A stretch of DNA of 53,946 nucleotides from Candidatus Caccoplasma merdipullorum (GCA_017694415.1 JADIMW010000088.1:1-53946); one strand, 5' to 3'. Shown: positions 7,858 to 18,160, numbered from the stretch's first letter. A program made the numbers and translations. The notes: generated from the letters alone by a model not told the origin.

Positions 7858-10293
7858 TTATTTGAGGTTGTTCAATATATCGTCGAGTTGCAGCAAATCC
7901 ATTACGAGGACTTTTCGGGGTTTGCTCCCTTCGCTCGGCCCAACAATGCCTGCTGCTTCCAACTGATCCATTATTCGTCCCGACCTGTTGTAGCCGAGCG
8001 AGAACTTGCGCTGTAACAGTGATGTTGAGCCTTGCTGTTCGGTTACAATGAGGCGTGCTGCTTCTTCGAAGAGTTCATCCCTGTCCTTGAGGTTTACGTC
8101 TGCAGTGCTGCTTCCGTTCCCTTCTTCTATATATTCGGGCAGCATGTATGCTTCGGGGTATCCCTGCTGCTTTTCGATATATCCGCAAATATTCTCTATT
8201 TCGGGGGTATCGACGAATGCGCATTGAACTCTTATCAGGTCGCTTCCCTGTGAGAAGAGCATATCGCCGCGCCCTATCAACTGGTTGGCTCCAGAGCAGT
8301 CGAGAATAGTTTTTGAATCGACCATTGCCGATACCTTGAATGCTATCCTTGCCGGGAAGTTGGCCTTTATTATACCTGTTATTATATTGGTCGATGGCCT
8401 TTGCGTGGCGATAATCATGTGTATCCCGACGGCACGCGCCAACTGTGCAATGCGTGCTATCGGTAACTCTATCTCCTTGCCGGCAGTCATAATCAAATCG
8501 CCGAACTCGTCCACTATTACAACTATATACGGCATGTAATAGTGCCCGTTTAGCGGAGACAATTGCCGCGATATGAATTTTGCATTGTATTCTTTTATGT
8601 TGCGGGCGTGTGCTTTCTGTAAAAGGCTGTAACGGTTGTCCATCTCTTTTGTTACCGATTTCAGAGTCTGCACTACTTTGGGTATGTCGGTAACTATTGC
8701 GTCGTCATGGTCGGGGAGCTTGGCAAGAAAATGTCTTTCTATTCCCGCATATATGTTGAACTCTACCTTTTTGGGGTCGATAAGGACGAATTTCAGTTGC
8801 GACGGATGTTTTTTGTACAGCAGCGAGGTTATTATGGCGTTCAGTCCCACCGATTTTCCTTGTCCCGTTGCTCCGGCTACAAGTACGTGGGGCATTTTTG
8901 CGAGGTCTATCATGAATACCTCGTTCGATATGGTGCGTCCTAATCCTATCGGCAGGTCGTATTTGCTTTCCTGAAATTTGCGGGAGGCGATGACCGAGTA
9001 CATCGAAACTATTTTTGCGTCTTTGTTCGGTACTTCTATACCTATTGTTCCTTTGCCCGGAATAGGTGCGATTATTCGGATACCCAATGCAGAGAGACTT
9101 AGCGCTATGTCGTCCTCGAGATTGCGGATTTTAGCAATTCTGACACCCGGCTCCGGAATTATTTCGTATAGCGTTACTGTAGGGCCTACGGTGGCTTTTA
9201 TCGAAGATATTTTTATTCCGTAGTTGTTGAGGGTTTCGATAATCCTCTGTTTGTTGGCGTTTTGTTCTTCGTTGTCGATGGTCAGTTCGTTTACCGACGA
9301 CTGGTCGAGTAAATCGAACGTGGGCATGTTGTAGTGAGCCAAATCGAGTGTCGGGTCGTAATCGCCGAGGTCGTTCACCCGTTTCTTCGCAAGTTCTTCT
9401 TCTGTTATCCGGTTTACCGTAAAGGCTACTTCTCCCGGTTCTTTGTCGTTTTTGTCGTCTGTCGGTATTACCGAGTTTTCTTCTTCCTCTTCTTCGGAGG
9501 TGTCCTCTGTATGGGTTTCTTCTTCGTCTTCTTCCGATTTGTCCGCCTGCTTCCCCGAGTTCATTACAATCTCTTTTTTGGATGTATCCCATTCATCGGT
9601 TGTTTCAGAAGCGTTGTCGGTACTCTCCCTCAATGGAGACATATCGTCGCAGTCGTCAGGTGCAAGTACCTTTTTCTTCCAGTATTCACCTGAAAAGAGT
9701 TTCCTTAAAAAATCGGTGGCGTTGTTGAATACTACTATGGCAAAGATAAGTATCGCCCCCAATATGAATAGCAGCGTACCGCTCCACCCGATGTTGGCTT
9801 CGAGAAGTTGCGTGGCGTAATAGCCGTGCATCCCTCCTAAAAATACATACGAATCGTCGTATCCGTTTACGAAAAAGAATCCGCAAAACAGCGAAATTAT
9901 TATCATCGATGCACATGTCAGGGATAGTAATCGCCCGAATGAATAGTGCTTCAGTTTCATTAACGACATGCCGCACATGGCGAGGAAAGGGCATATTAGA
10001 AATGAGGCTATTCCCATCCATCTGTTTATTAACAGATTGGAAAGTCTTGCGCCGAACATTCCTCCCCAATTGCTTATGTTGTTGCTTACTCCTGTGGCTA
10101 TTCCCGTATTGGTTGCTATTTCGCTCTGGTCGGCTCCGCCGGTAACAAAAAACGAAATTAGGCATATCAATATATATACGGAAGTGAGTATAAGTAGAAT
10201 ACCTGTTGAGAATACGACTCTTTCGTGTTTGGTATATGTCCGGATTTTTCCGATTAGGTTATTGTTTTTCGGTAAATCTCGTCTTCTTGCCAT
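7858..10293 (-). CDS. ftsK: DNA translocase FtsK/SpoIIIE
   Basis: Septal DNA pump that clears chromosome termini and activates XerCD. 811 residues, full length. There are four membrane helices between residues 25 and 190, then an acidic, low-complexity linker (about 245-285, almost all Glu, Asp, Ser and Thr), the alpha-beta motor with Walker A GATGQGKS at 474-481 and Walker B VVIVDEFGD, and a C-terminal winged-helix gamma domain (from about 740; STSLLQRKFSLGYNRSGRIM) for KOPS recognition. First gene of ftsK-lolA-trxB; a TATCTTTG box lies 20 bases upstream. Confidence 0.96.
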   Translation of the reverse strand: MARRRDLPKNNNLIGKIRTYTKHERVVFSTGILLILTSVYILICLISFFVTGGADQSEIATNTGIATGVSNNISNWGGMFGARLSNLLINRWMGIASFLICPFLAMCGMSLMKLKHYSFGRLLSLTCASMIIISLFCGFFFVNGYDDSYVFLGGMHGYYATQLLEANIGWSGTLLFILGAILIFAIVVFNNATDFLRKLFSGEYWKKKVLAPDDCDDMSPLRESTDNASETTDEWDTSKKEIVMNSGKQADKSEEDEEETHTEDTSEEEEEENSVIPTDDKNDKEPGEVAFTVNRITEEELAKKRVNDLGDYDPTLDLAHYNMPTFDLLDQSSVNELTIDNEEQNANKQRIIETLNNYGIKISSIKATVGPTVTLYEIIPEPGVRIAKIRNLEDDIALSLSALGIRIIAPIPGKGTIGIEVPNKDAKIVSMYSVIASRKFQESKYDLPIGLGRTISNEVFMIDLAKMPHVLVAGATGQGKSVGLNAIITSLLYKKHPSQLKFVLIDPKKVEFNIYAGIERHFLAKLPDHDDAIVTDIPKVVQTLKSVTKEMDNRYSLLQKAHARNIKEYNAKFISRQLSPLNGHYYMPYIVVIVDEFGDLIMTAGKEIELPIARIAQLARAVGIHMIIATQRPSTNIITGIIKANFPARIAFKVSAMVDSKTILDCSGANQLIGRGDMLFSQGSDLIRVQCAFVDTPEIENICGYIEKQQGYPEAYMLPEYIEEGNGSSTADVNLKDRDELFEEAARLIVTEQQGSTSLLQRKFSLGYNRSGRIMDQLEAAGIVGPSEGSKPRKVLVMDLLQLDDILNNLK

Positions 10294-10313
10294 AAATTTT
10301 ACAATTATCCGGG

Positions 10314-10321
10314 CAAAGATA
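10314..10321 (-). promoter_or_regulatory. -7 promoter box (TATCTTTG) for ftsK-lolA-trxB
   Basis: Minus-strand TATCTTTG matches TAnnTTTG exactly and ends 20 bases before the ftsK ATG. No clear -33 TTTG is present at the expected distance. Confidence 0.45.
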
Positions 10322-10487
10322 TAATTAAATGCCGAGATTTTGAAATATTAAATATGCTGCTTTGTGCCGATTTAATGTGCATTTATTTATGCAACAAGTA
10401 ATGAAACTTCTTTTATCGTGTTGCGCTCTTAGAATTGATATATAGATTGTTATGGGTTATGGGGGTTGTCGTTTTTTGTTTCAATCT

Positions 10488-11951
10488 TTATTTTCTCCAG
10501 AAATACGGTGAGAAGAGTATCAGTACGGTAAATATTTCGAGTCGGCCTATGAGCATATCGAATATTACTATCCATTTGCCGAGAGTAGGAAGCATTATAA
10601 AATTGCTGTCGGGATTCATGCGCCCGAATCCGAATCCGCAGTTGCCGAGTGCCGAGAGCGATACTCCTATGGCCTCGTCTATTGTCATATTCATCAGCGA
10701 AAGTATCATTGCGCTTAATGCTGCGAGTAAAATATACATTACTATAAATGCTAGAACTTTCGATATTAAATCGTGCGATACTACTTTGCCGTTGAATCGG
10801 ACGGGTCTTATTGCCGTAGGGTGTATCTGTCGGTAGAACTCGTTGTCGGTATTTTTGAACAGCAGCACGAGGCGGGTTATTTTCGCTCCTCCTGCAGTGG
10901 AGCCTGCACATCCTCCGAAAAACATGCATACGCATATTATTACGAAGAAGGCCGAACCCCAGTTGCAAAAGTTCTCTACCGCAAATCCGGTGCTGGTAAT
11001 GCCGGATACTATCGTAAACAGCGATTTGCGAAATATTTCTTCTATTTCTTTTTCCGGATTTTGGAAATATAAAGACAATGTGGTAATTAGTGTCGCGGCT
11101 GCGACAATTGCCGCAAACCATTTGAATTCTTCGTCTTTGAACAGTTCCTTGTGGCTTCTGAACAGTGTTTTGTATATGATGGCGAAGTTTACGGCGGAGA
11201 GGAACATGAATATTGTTACTGTATATTCGATGTATGCCGAGTTCCAGTATGCCAGACTTTGGTCTTTTGTGGAAAAACCGCCGGTGGATGTGGTGGAAAA
11301 TGCTGTGCAAATTGCATCGAATGTATTCATCGGTCCTGCATGGAGAAGGAATATCAGCACTAATGTCATTCCGAAATAGAGCCCCCACAGTTTTTTTGCT
11401 GTTTGGCTTATGCGCGGTCCGAGTTTGTCGAATACGATGCCTGTCATTTCGGCGCTGAACAACTGTATGCCGCCTCCCGAATTCAACATGGGGAGCACCG
11501 CTACGGTAAAGAGTATTATCCCCATGCCTCCCATCCATTGCATTAGGTTCCGCCATATTAGTATTCCGTGTGTCGTTTCGTTCAGGTTACTGAGAACCGT
11601 CACTCCTGTTGTCGTGAAGCCCGATATGGCTTCGAAAAAGGCATCGGTAAACGTGTGCGTGTTGCCATTCAGCAAGAATGGAAGTGCTCCCATTATCGAT
11701 ATTGCAATCCAACTGAATGTTACTATCAGGAATCCTTCGCGTTTGCCTATGCGCTCGTTTGCGTTGCGCGGCAGGTAAAGCATTGCTGCTCCTGTTGCTA
11801 TTGTTATACCGAATGATTGCAGGAACGGAATCAAGTCGGTTTCTTCGTATATCAGTGCCGTGATAACGGGTATTAGCATGAATACTGCTTCTATGCAGAG
11901 CAGTATCCCGATAACTTTTATTATGGATTTTATGTTTATTCCGTAGTACAT
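10488..11951 (-). CDS. trkH: Trk-type K+ uptake permease TrkH
   Basis: Inner-membrane K+ channel subunit of the Trk system, 487 residues, typical length. It has about ten hydrophobic helices and selectivity-filter-like segments, for example FFEAISGFTTTGVTVL, AFSTTSTGGFST, SGITSTGFAVEN and ALGNCGFGFGRMN, one per pseudo-repeat. It begins two bases after trkA, so the regulator and channel are translated together. Downstream (10294-10487) I see no gene. Confidence 0.95.
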   Translation of the reverse strand: MYYGINIKSIIKVIGILLCIEAVFMLIPVITALIYEETDLIPFLQSFGITIATGAAMLYLPRNANERIGKREGFLIVTFSWIAISIMGALPFLLNGNTHTFTDAFFEAISGFTTTGVTVLSNLNETTHGILIWRNLMQWMGGMGIILFTVAVLPMLNSGGGIQLFSAEMTGIVFDKLGPRISQTAKKLWGLYFGMTLVLIFLLHAGPMNTFDAICTAFSTTSTGGFSTKDQSLAYWNSAYIEYTVTIFMFLSAVNFAIIYKTLFRSHKELFKDEEFKWFAAIVAAATLITTLSLYFQNPEKEIEEIFRKSLFTIVSGITSTGFAVENFCNWGSAFFVIICVCMFFGGCAGSTAGGAKITRLVLLFKNTDNEFYRQIHPTAIRPVRFNGKVVSHDLISKVLAFIVMYILLAALSAMILSLMNMTIDEAIGVSLSALGNCGFGFGRMNPDSNFIMLPTLGKWIVIFDMLIGRLEIFTVLILFSPYFWRK

Positions 11952-11953
11952 CG

Positions 11954-13294
11954 TTATCCGAAGAGTTTTTCTATTTTGTGCAGCACGTCGTTTACGCAGA
12001 ATATCAGGACGTGGTCGTTTTCGGCTATTTGCGTGTTTCCGTTCACTATCTCTCCTTTACCGTTCCGTACCATGCCGCCTATTGTCAGGCCTTTGGGTAT
12101 GTCGAGATCTTTTATTTTGGCACGGGTTATTTTCGCTCCTGCTTTTACGGTCATTTCTACTACTTCGGCATCGCCGGTTGCAAGACATCGTGCATCGCTG
12201 TTGTCCGAATCGAGCAACAGTTGGTATATGCGGCTGGCGGCTATGAATTTTTTGTTTATTACCGAACCTATGTCAAGTTCGTCGGCCGTGGATATGAAGG
12301 GGATGTTTTCTACTTCAGCCACGGTTTTCTTTACTCCGAGTTTTTTGGCTGTCAGACATGACAGTATGTTGGTCTCGGAGTTATCGGTAAGCGCGATGAA
12401 TGCGTCGGAGTTTTTTATTCCTTCTTCGAGCAGCAGTTCCGTGTCGCGGGCATCGCCGTTTATTATGTCTGCATCGGGCAGTTTTTCAGCGAGCATAAGG
12501 CTTTTTTCGTAGTCTTGTTCTATCAGCTTCATAGATATCGAGTCTGGCAGAAAGTAGGCTAACTGTACTGCTATGCGACTGCCTCCCATGACGAATACGT
12601 TTTCTACTTCCACTTCTTTTTTCCCTGTAAGTATTCGAATGTCTTTCAAATGGTCGGGGGTGGCGGTGAAATAGACTATGTCGTTTATTTGTATTTCGTC
12701 GCTTCCTCTCGGTATGATTGTTTCGTCTTTCCGTTTTATTGCCGCTATGTGATAGAAGTTGTGTTCGCGGGTAAGTTCCATCAACTTGCGGTTTATAAGA
12801 GATGAGGTTTCTCCTATTTTGGTGCTGATGAGAATCAGTTTGCCGTCGCACAGGTCGAACCATTTCCGCGCCCATGTTATTTTTAGCGCATTGACTATCT
12901 CTTTTGCCGCAAGCATTTCGGGATATATCAGTTCGTCCACTCCCAGTTCTTTGAAGAATGCCCTGTTTTCGGGCTTCATGTATTCGTAGTTGTCTATGCG
13001 GGCGAGGCTTTTTTTCGCCCCTAACCGCGATGCTATTATGCAGGCTGTTATGTTCTTGTCGTCCGACGGGGTTACGGCTATGAATAAATCGGCATTGTGA
13101 ACTCCTGCCTGTTTCAGCGTCTTGAACGATGTGGGGGAGCCTGATACGGTCATCAGGTTGTAGTTGGAGTCTATCCACTGCAGCTTCTCTTCTTTGTCTT
13201 TGGTGTCGAGCAGGATTATGTCCTGTTTTTCTTTTGACAACAATTTTGCGAGGTGTGTCCCAACTTCTCCTGCTCCTGCTATAACTATCTTCAT
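11954..13294 (-). CDS. trkA: Trk K+ transport regulatory subunit TrkA
   Basis: Cytosolic NAD(H)-binding gating ring subunit of the Trk potassium transporter, 446 residues. Two tandem RCK units are visible: the first Rossmann motif GAGEVGTHLAKLL at 6-18, the second VMGGSRIAVQLAYFL near 233, each followed by an RCK-C domain; the C-terminal one ends with AENDHVLIFC. Immediately upstream of trkH and 66 bases downstream of dxs, a cluster order often seen in this phylum. Confidence 0.95.
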   Translation of the reverse strand: MKIVIAGAGEVGTHLAKLLSKEKQDIILLDTKDKEEKLQWIDSNYNLMTVSGSPTSFKTLKQAGVHNADLFIAVTPSDDKNITACIIASRLGAKKSLARIDNYEYMKPENRAFFKELGVDELIYPEMLAAKEIVNALKITWARKWFDLCDGKLILISTKIGETSSLINRKLMELTREHNFYHIAAIKRKDETIIPRGSDEIQINDIVYFTATPDHLKDIRILTGKKEVEVENVFVMGGSRIAVQLAYFLPDSISMKLIEQDYEKSLMLAEKLPDADIINGDARDTELLLEEGIKNSDAFIALTDNSETNILSCLTAKKLGVKKTVAEVENIPFISTADELDIGSVINKKFIAASRIYQLLLDSDNSDARCLATGDAEVVEMTVKAGAKITRAKIKDLDIPKGLTIGGMVRNGKGEIVNGNTQIAENDHVLIFCVNDVLHKIEKLFG

Positions 13295-13360
13295 CGTTGC
13301 TTGATTCTTTGGAGGTTTGCGTCATTTGTTCCGGTACGTCGTATAAACATGTGCCGTTTT

Positions 13361-15262
13361 TTACTTGCGGCACTCTTCCATTATGGCATTGCAGATGCTC
13401 TCCGTGTCTGTCTTGCAGAGCTTCTCCAATTCGAGCGGTTTCCCGTGCGGTATGAATGTGTCGGGTATCCCGATTCGTCTTATTCGGGGTTTGTATCCGT
13501 TTTCTGTCATGAATTCGGCCACGGCGCTTCCCAACCCTCCGGATATGGTACCGTCTTCGAGTGTTATTATTTTGTCGAAGTTCTTTCCTACATGGTGGAG
13601 AATCTCTTCGTCTATCGGCTTCAGGAATATCATGTCATAGAGCGAGGCTTCGATTCCTGCTGTCTCTTTTGCTTTTTCTGCTGCTGCCAGCGCAGCGTTT
13701 CCTATTTCTCCTATACTTATCAGCGCAATGTCTTTACCTTCGCGCAACATCCGCCCTTTTCCAACGGCGAGTTTTTGCGGAATGCATCTCCAGTCCTTGC
13801 AGTGTCCTCGTCCGCGTGGGTATCTTATGGTAAACGGCCCCGTCGGTGTTTCTTGTGCCGTGAACATGAGGTGCCGCAGATATTGTTCGTTCATAGGTGC
13901 GGAGATTGTCATGTTGGGGATGCAGCGCATGAATGCGAGGTCGAAGCTGCCGTGATGCGTCATGCCGTCTTCTCCTACCAGTCCGGCTCTGTCCAGGCAG
14001 AATACTACGTGGAGGTTCTGGATTGCCACATCGTGTATTACTTCGTCGAATGCCCTTTGCATGAATGTAGAGTATATGTTGCAATAGGGGAGCATCCCTT
14101 CTTTTGCCAATCCTCCGGAGAATGTTACTGCGTGTTCTTCGGCTATGCCTACGTCGAATGTTCTGGACGGGAAGCGTTCTGCCATTTTTGTCATGGAACA
14201 GCCGGTGGGCATTGCCGGGGTTATTCCTATTATCGAATCGTTTTTTTCGGCCAGTTCCACGAGGGTCTCTCCGAATACGTCCTGATATAGCGGGATTCCG
14301 TCAGGGGGGCATGGCTTTATCCGTTCTCCGGTATCCTTGTTGAATTTGCCGGGTGCATGCCATACTATCGCGTCTTTTTCGGCAGGGGAATATCCTTTTC
14401 CTTTTACTGTCTTTAGGTGGAGGAGTTTGGGCCCTTTCATCTCCTTTATGTCGCGAAGCACGCGAATTATATATGCGGTGTCGTGTCCGTCTATCGGGCC
14501 GAAATATCTTATGTTGAGCCCTTCGAATATGTTTTGTTGCCGGCTTATCAGCGATTTGAGACTGTTTCCGAACCGCAGTATTTGCCCGCGGTGCTTTTCG
14601 TCTATCAAACCGTATTTTTTCATGCGCATATACATATTGTAGCGCAATTTGTTGTATTTGGGCGAGGTGGTTATCTGTACCAGATATTGATTCAGCGACC
14701 CTACGTTGTGGTCTATTGCCATATCGTTGTCGTTGAGGATTATCAGCAGGTCGTTGGGGTCGGATGCCGCATTGTTGAGCCCTTCGAACGCCAAACCTCC
14801 CGATATGGCTCCGTCGCCTATTACGGCTATTACCTTGCGGTCTTCGTGCTTGAGGCTTGCTGCTACCGACATGCCTAATGCGGCCGATATGGAATTGGAT
14901 GCGTGTCCGGCAATGAATGCGTCGTATTCGCTTTCGGCCGGAGACGGGAATCCGCTTAATCCTCCGAATTTTCTAAGTGTGGCAAACTCTTCCCGTCTTC
15001 CCGTAAGTATTTTGTGTGCGTATGCCTGATGCCCCACATCCCAAACTATCTTGTCGTACGGGGTGTTGAATACGTAATGAAGCGCTACGGTGAATTCCAC
15101 GGCTCCGAGACTGGATGCAAGGTGTCCCGGATTATGCGATAATATATCGACCATGTATTCGCGTATCTCCTTACAGAGTTCCGGCAACTGCGAAATTTCC
15201 AGTTTTTTCAGGTCTGCCGGTGAGTTTATGGTTTGTAATATATTTTGTGTTTCGCTTTGCAT
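13361..15262 (-). CDS. dxs: 1-deoxy-D-xylulose-5-phosphate synthase
   Basis: Thiamine-diphosphate enzyme joining pyruvate and glyceraldehyde-3-phosphate, first step of the MEP isoprenoid pathway. 633 residues, normal length. Seen: [15 protein letters not shown] and [15 protein letters not shown] near the N-terminus, ThDP-binding [17 protein letters not shown] (about 148-164) with NDNDMAID, and the pyrimidine-domain segment [14 protein letters not shown]. The next pathway enzyme, dxr, is in this window at 47606, so both early MEP steps are here but not linked. A TACATTTG box lies about 38 bases upstream. Confidence 0.97.
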   Translation of the reverse strand: MQSETQNILQTINSPADLKKLEISQLPELCKEIREYMVDILSHNPGHLASSLGAVEFTVALHYVFNTPYDKIVWDVGHQAYAHKILTGRREEFATLRKFGGLSGFPSPAESEYDAFIAGHASNSISAALGMSVAASLKHEDRKVIAVIGDGAISGGLAFEGLNNAASDPNDLLIILNDNDMAIDHNVGSLNQYLVQITTSPKYNKLRYNMYMRMKKYGLIDEKHRGQILRFGNSLKSLISRQQNIFEGLNIRYFGPIDGHDTAYIIRVLRDIKEMKGPKLLHLKTVKGKGYSPAEKDAIVWHAPGKFNKDTGERIKPCPPDGIPLYQDVFGETLVELAEKNDSIIGITPAMPTGCSMTKMAERFPSRTFDVGIAEEHAVTFSGGLAKEGMLPYCNIYSTFMQRAFDEVIHDVAIQNLHVVFCLDRAGLVGEDGMTHHGSFDLAFMRCIPNMTISAPMNEQYLRHLMFTAQETPTGPFTIRYPRGRGHCKDWRCIPQKLAVGKGRMLREGKDIALISIGEIGNAALAAAEKAKETAGIEASLYDMIFLKPIDEEILHHVGKNFDKIITLEDGTISGGLGSAVAEFMTENGYKPRIRRIGIPDTFIPHGKPLELEKLCKTDTESICNAIMEECRK

Positions 15263-15299
15263 TTTATTTATAGGTGCCGCCCATTGTGTTTAGCAACTA

Positions 15300-15307
15300 C
15301 AAATGTA
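15300..15307 (-). promoter_or_regulatory. -7 promoter box (TACATTTG) for dxs
   Basis: Minus-strand TACATTTG is an exact TAnnTTTG match, ending 37 bases before the dxs ATG. A TTTG lies 12 bases further upstream, shorter than the usual spacing of about 20. It suggests dxs-trkA-trkH can be transcribed separately from mutS2. Confidence 0.42.
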
Positions 15308-15374
15308 CCTTTTTATTGGCAAATAATATAATTTTTATCTAATGTTTGTGGCTGTTTTTCCCCAATAGGGGCGA

Positions 15375-15551
15375 TTACCGCCCTTTGCGGTATCTCTTGT
15401 ATATGGGGACGAATATTATTATGCCCGATACTATTATGGCAAAGGCTCCTCTTCCGGTTAGTGTCCATCCGCTCTCCTTTATCATTATGTAACAGAGGAA
15501 TAGCCAAAGCAGAATTATGCAGCCTGTATTGAACGGGGTTAGTTTGCGCAT
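15375..15551 (-). CDS. Small two-helix membrane protein (58 aa), unknown function
   Basis: A 58-residue frame reading MRKLTPFN..., with two hydrophobic segments (about residues 10-24 and 36-51) joined by a short loop KESGWTLTGRG, and a basic C-terminal end YKRYRKGR. Basic residues at both ends suggest a hairpin with both termini in the cytoplasm. AAGGAG directly precedes the ATG. It sits 25 bases after mutS2 and 110 before dxs on the same strand. The balanced membrane pattern, context and purine-rich leader argue for a real gene over an overlapping 64-residue frame without membrane character. I do not recognise a family. Confidence 0.62.
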   Translation of the reverse strand: MRKLTPFNTGCIILLWLFLCYIMIKESGWTLTGRGAFAIIVSGIIIFVPIYKRYRKGR

Positions 15552-15576
15552 CTCCTTATTTTTTGTTTTTGTCTGT

Positions 15577-18042
15577 TTATTCCAATTCTATGACGGTTAT
15601 TCCTGCTCCGCCAAGTTGTATGTCTTCGTCGCGGAAACTTTTTATTGCCGGTATTTTTTTCAGATATTGCCGTACCAACTGTTGTAGTATTCCGTTTCCT
15701 GTGCCGTGCAGAATACGCAGCGTATTGCATCCCGAAAGTATCGCCGTGTCGATAAATGCCGCGACTTCTTCTATCGCTTCGTCGCCTCTCATGCCTCTTA
15801 TGTCTATTTCGCGGCTGAAGTTGAGTTGCTTGTTGCGTACGGTGTCCATTGTCGATGGACTTATGAACACGCTGCGTGTATCTTGTTTTTTGAGTTGGCT
15901 GCGACTTGCATGTTCCAACCTCTCTTTATTTACTTTAGTTTTTATCATGCCGAATGCTACGATTGCGTTTTTATCGTCGCACGACAATATTTCTCCCACC
16001 GTGCTTTCTCCTTTCAGCCTGACTGCATCGCCCGGCATGAAAGGCCTTTCCGTCTGTTTCTCGGCTTGTTTTTCTGTCTGACGTTTTTTCTTTTTCTTGT
16101 CGTTGAGTTTGGCTATTTTTTTTGCCACCTTGTCGTCGTAGTCTTTTTCCGTGCCGGTTTCTTCCTTGAATCTGCGCATCTCTTCGCGAAGAGCCTTTGT
16201 CTTTTCTTTTTCGGCCTGACTTTCGCGTATTTGGCGTATGGTGTTTTCTATCTTTGCATTGGCTTTGTCTATCAGTTGTTCGGCTTCGCCTTTCGCCTTT
16301 TTTATTACTTCGCGCCGCTCCCTGTCTATCTCCATCAGTTCCTTTTCGTAGCGTCCGGTCAGTTCTTCCAGGCGTTTTTCCATGAGTTTGGCGTTTTGCC
16401 TCTTGTGTTCCCAATACTGTTTGTCCCGGACTATGTCCTGCAGATATTTGTCCATCGACACATAGTCTTTTCCCACAATTTCGGATGCTTCGGCTATGAC
16501 GTCTTCGGGCAGGCCTATTTTTCGGGCTATCTCTATTGCAAACGAACTGCCGGGATTTCCTATCGACAGTTTGAAGAGCGGTTGCATGCGGTGCCGGTCG
16601 TACAGCATCGCTCCGTTTACTATTCCGTCGTTGTCTTCGGCGAATTGCTTCAGGTTCTGATAGTGCGTGGTTATTACTCCGAAGGCTCTTTTGCGGTTGA
16701 AACGGTCGAGCAGAGCCTCGGCTATCGCTCCTCCTATTCTCGGCTCTGTACCTCCTCCGAATTCGTCTATCAGCAGCAGTGTGTTTTCATCGCAGTTTTT
16801 TACGAACTGCTTCATGTTCAGCAGGTGGGAACTGTATGTGCTTAGGTCGTCTTCGATTGATTGTTCGTCGCCTATGTCTATGAGTATGTTGCGGAATATT
16901 CCAGCTCTCGAATTGTCGTTCATCGGTACGGGTATCCCGCATTGCAACATGTATTGGAGCAGCCCGACGCTTTTTAGGCATACCGATTTGCCTCCGGCGT
17001 TTGGGCCGGAGATTAGCAGTATCCTTTCGTACTTGTCCAGTTTTATGTCGAGCGGGACAACTTCTTTCCCGTGTCTTTTAAGCGATATTTGCAGCAGGGG
17101 GTGTATTGCCTTGTACCATTCTATTTGCGGATAATTGTCTATTCTGGGTATTTGCGCCTTCATCTCTGAGGCGAGTATCGCTTTGGCTCTGATAAAGTCT
17201 ATTTCGCCGAGAAAAAGATATGAGTATGTCATCTCTTCGGCGTACGGGCGAAGCGTATCGGCGAACTCCGTAAGGATTCTTATTGTTTCTCTTTTTTCGT
17301 CGTTTTCGAGTTCGCGGATTTTGTTGTTGGCTTCTACTACTTCGGCAGGTTCGATAAATACGGTTTTACCGCTTGCCGATTCGTCGTGTACGATTCCTCT
17401 TATTTTGCGCTTGTGCGAAGGGTTTACGGGTATTACAAGCCGTCCGTCGCGCATTGTGGGGGAGGTTTCTTTATCGATATACCCTTCGCTTTGCGCTTTT
17501 TTAAGTATGTTGGCAAGACTGCGTGATATGCTCCCGAGCGTGGAGTTGATTTCTCGCCTGATTGTCTGCAGCAGAGGAGAGGCGGAATCTTTTATGTTCC
17601 CTGTCCGGTCTATTATTGAGTCGGCCTTTTTGAGTATATCGGGGTATGTCCCGATATTTTCTGCCATTGCCTTCAGTTTCGGATATAAGGGTGTGTCATC
17701 ATCACTTTCGTTTCCAAGCAGTTTTACAATTTTGGCTATTGTCTCCAATGACCGCCGCAGGTTGAACAGTTCGTCTGTTTCTATGTGCGACCCTGCAACA
17801 CGAATCCTTTTAAGGGCTGGACGCAGGTCGTAAAAATGGTCGCAAGGGAAATCCGTATCCGAATGCAACAGTTTTATAAATTCCCTGCATGTTTCCAATC
17901 TGTCGGATATTTGTGCATGATTGTCGGAAAAACTCATGTTGCCGGTGTATTCCTTTCCTGTCGGGGAGAGGCATTTTGTCGATATGAGTTCTCTTATTTT
18001 GTCGAATCCTACTTTTGTCTCGAAATTGTCAGGGTATATCAC
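15577..18042 (-). CDS. mutS2: MutS2-family ATPase/endonuclease
   Basis: 821 residues, full length. MutS2 lacks the mismatch-recognition domain of MutS; family members act on recombination intermediates or on collided ribosomes. Order: MutS-like core and clamp (1-330), ATPase with Walker A GPNAGGKS at 346-353 and LLIDEFGGGTEP near 425, a long Lys/Glu-rich coiled coil (about 530-640), a basic linker, and a C-terminal Smr domain (about 745-821) with IDIRGMRGDEA and HGTGNGIL. It is divergent from glnS; both starts carry TAACTTCGCG boxes. Confidence 0.95.
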   Translation of the reverse strand: MIYPDNFETKVGFDKIRELISTKCLSPTGKEYTGNMSFSDNHAQISDRLETCREFIKLLHSDTDFPCDHFYDLRPALKRIRVAGSHIETDELFNLRRSLETIAKIVKLLGNESDDDTPLYPKLKAMAENIGTYPDILKKADSIIDRTGNIKDSASPLLQTIRREINSTLGSISRSLANILKKAQSEGYIDKETSPTMRDGRLVIPVNPSHKRKIRGIVHDESASGKTVFIEPAEVVEANNKIRELENDEKRETIRILTEFADTLRPYAEEMTYSYLFLGEIDFIRAKAILASEMKAQIPRIDNYPQIEWYKAIHPLLQISLKRHGKEVVPLDIKLDKYERILLISGPNAGGKSVCLKSVGLLQYMLQCGIPVPMNDNSRAGIFRNILIDIGDEQSIEDDLSTYSSHLLNMKQFVKNCDENTLLLIDEFGGGTEPRIGGAIAEALLDRFNRKRAFGVITTHYQNLKQFAEDNDGIVNGAMLYDRHRMQPLFKLSIGNPGSSFAIEIARKIGLPEDVIAEASEIVGKDYVSMDKYLQDIVRDKQYWEHKRQNAKLMEKRLEELTGRYEKELMEIDRERREVIKKAKGEAEQLIDKANAKIENTIRQIRESQAEKEKTKALREEMRRFKEETGTEKDYDDKVAKKIAKLNDKKKKKRQTEKQAEKQTERPFMPGDAVRLKGESTVGEILSCDDKNAIVAFGMIKTKVNKERLEHASRSQLKKQDTRSVFISPSTMDTVRNKQLNFSREIDIRGMRGDEAIEEVAAFIDTAILSGCNTLRILHGTGNGILQQLVRQYLKKIPAIKSFRDEDIQLGGAGITVIELE

Positions 18043-18095
18043 TTGCCGGAATTTAATCTGTTTGCGCTTGTTTTATGAATGTATCGTACAAGCCG

Positions 18096-18103
18096 CGAAG
18101 TTA
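18096..18103 (-). promoter_or_regulatory. -7-like promoter box (TAACTTCG) for mutS2
   Basis: Minus-strand TAACTTCG (followed by CG) lies 53 bases before the mutS2 ATG and is the mirror image of the glnS box at 18151. Together they form an 11-bp inverted repeat, 18094-18104 and 18150-18160. Confidence 0.42.
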
Positions 18104-18150
18104 GTCAATTAATTTTTATCGGGCTACCTTATATTTCCGATTTTTTTACC

Positions 18151-18160
18151 TAACTTCGCG
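18151..18160 (+). promoter_or_regulatory. -7-like promoter box (TAACTTCGCG) for glnS operon
   Basis: TAACTTCGCG lies 31 bases before the glnS ATG. One mismatch to TAnnTTTG; identical to the box before lptB. Confidence 0.42.

Noticed and set aside
15313..15507. 64-codon minus-strand frame overlapping the small gene upstream of dxs
   Set aside because: It has no hydrophobic pattern or coherent composition, whereas the frame ending at 15375 encodes two clear membrane helices.
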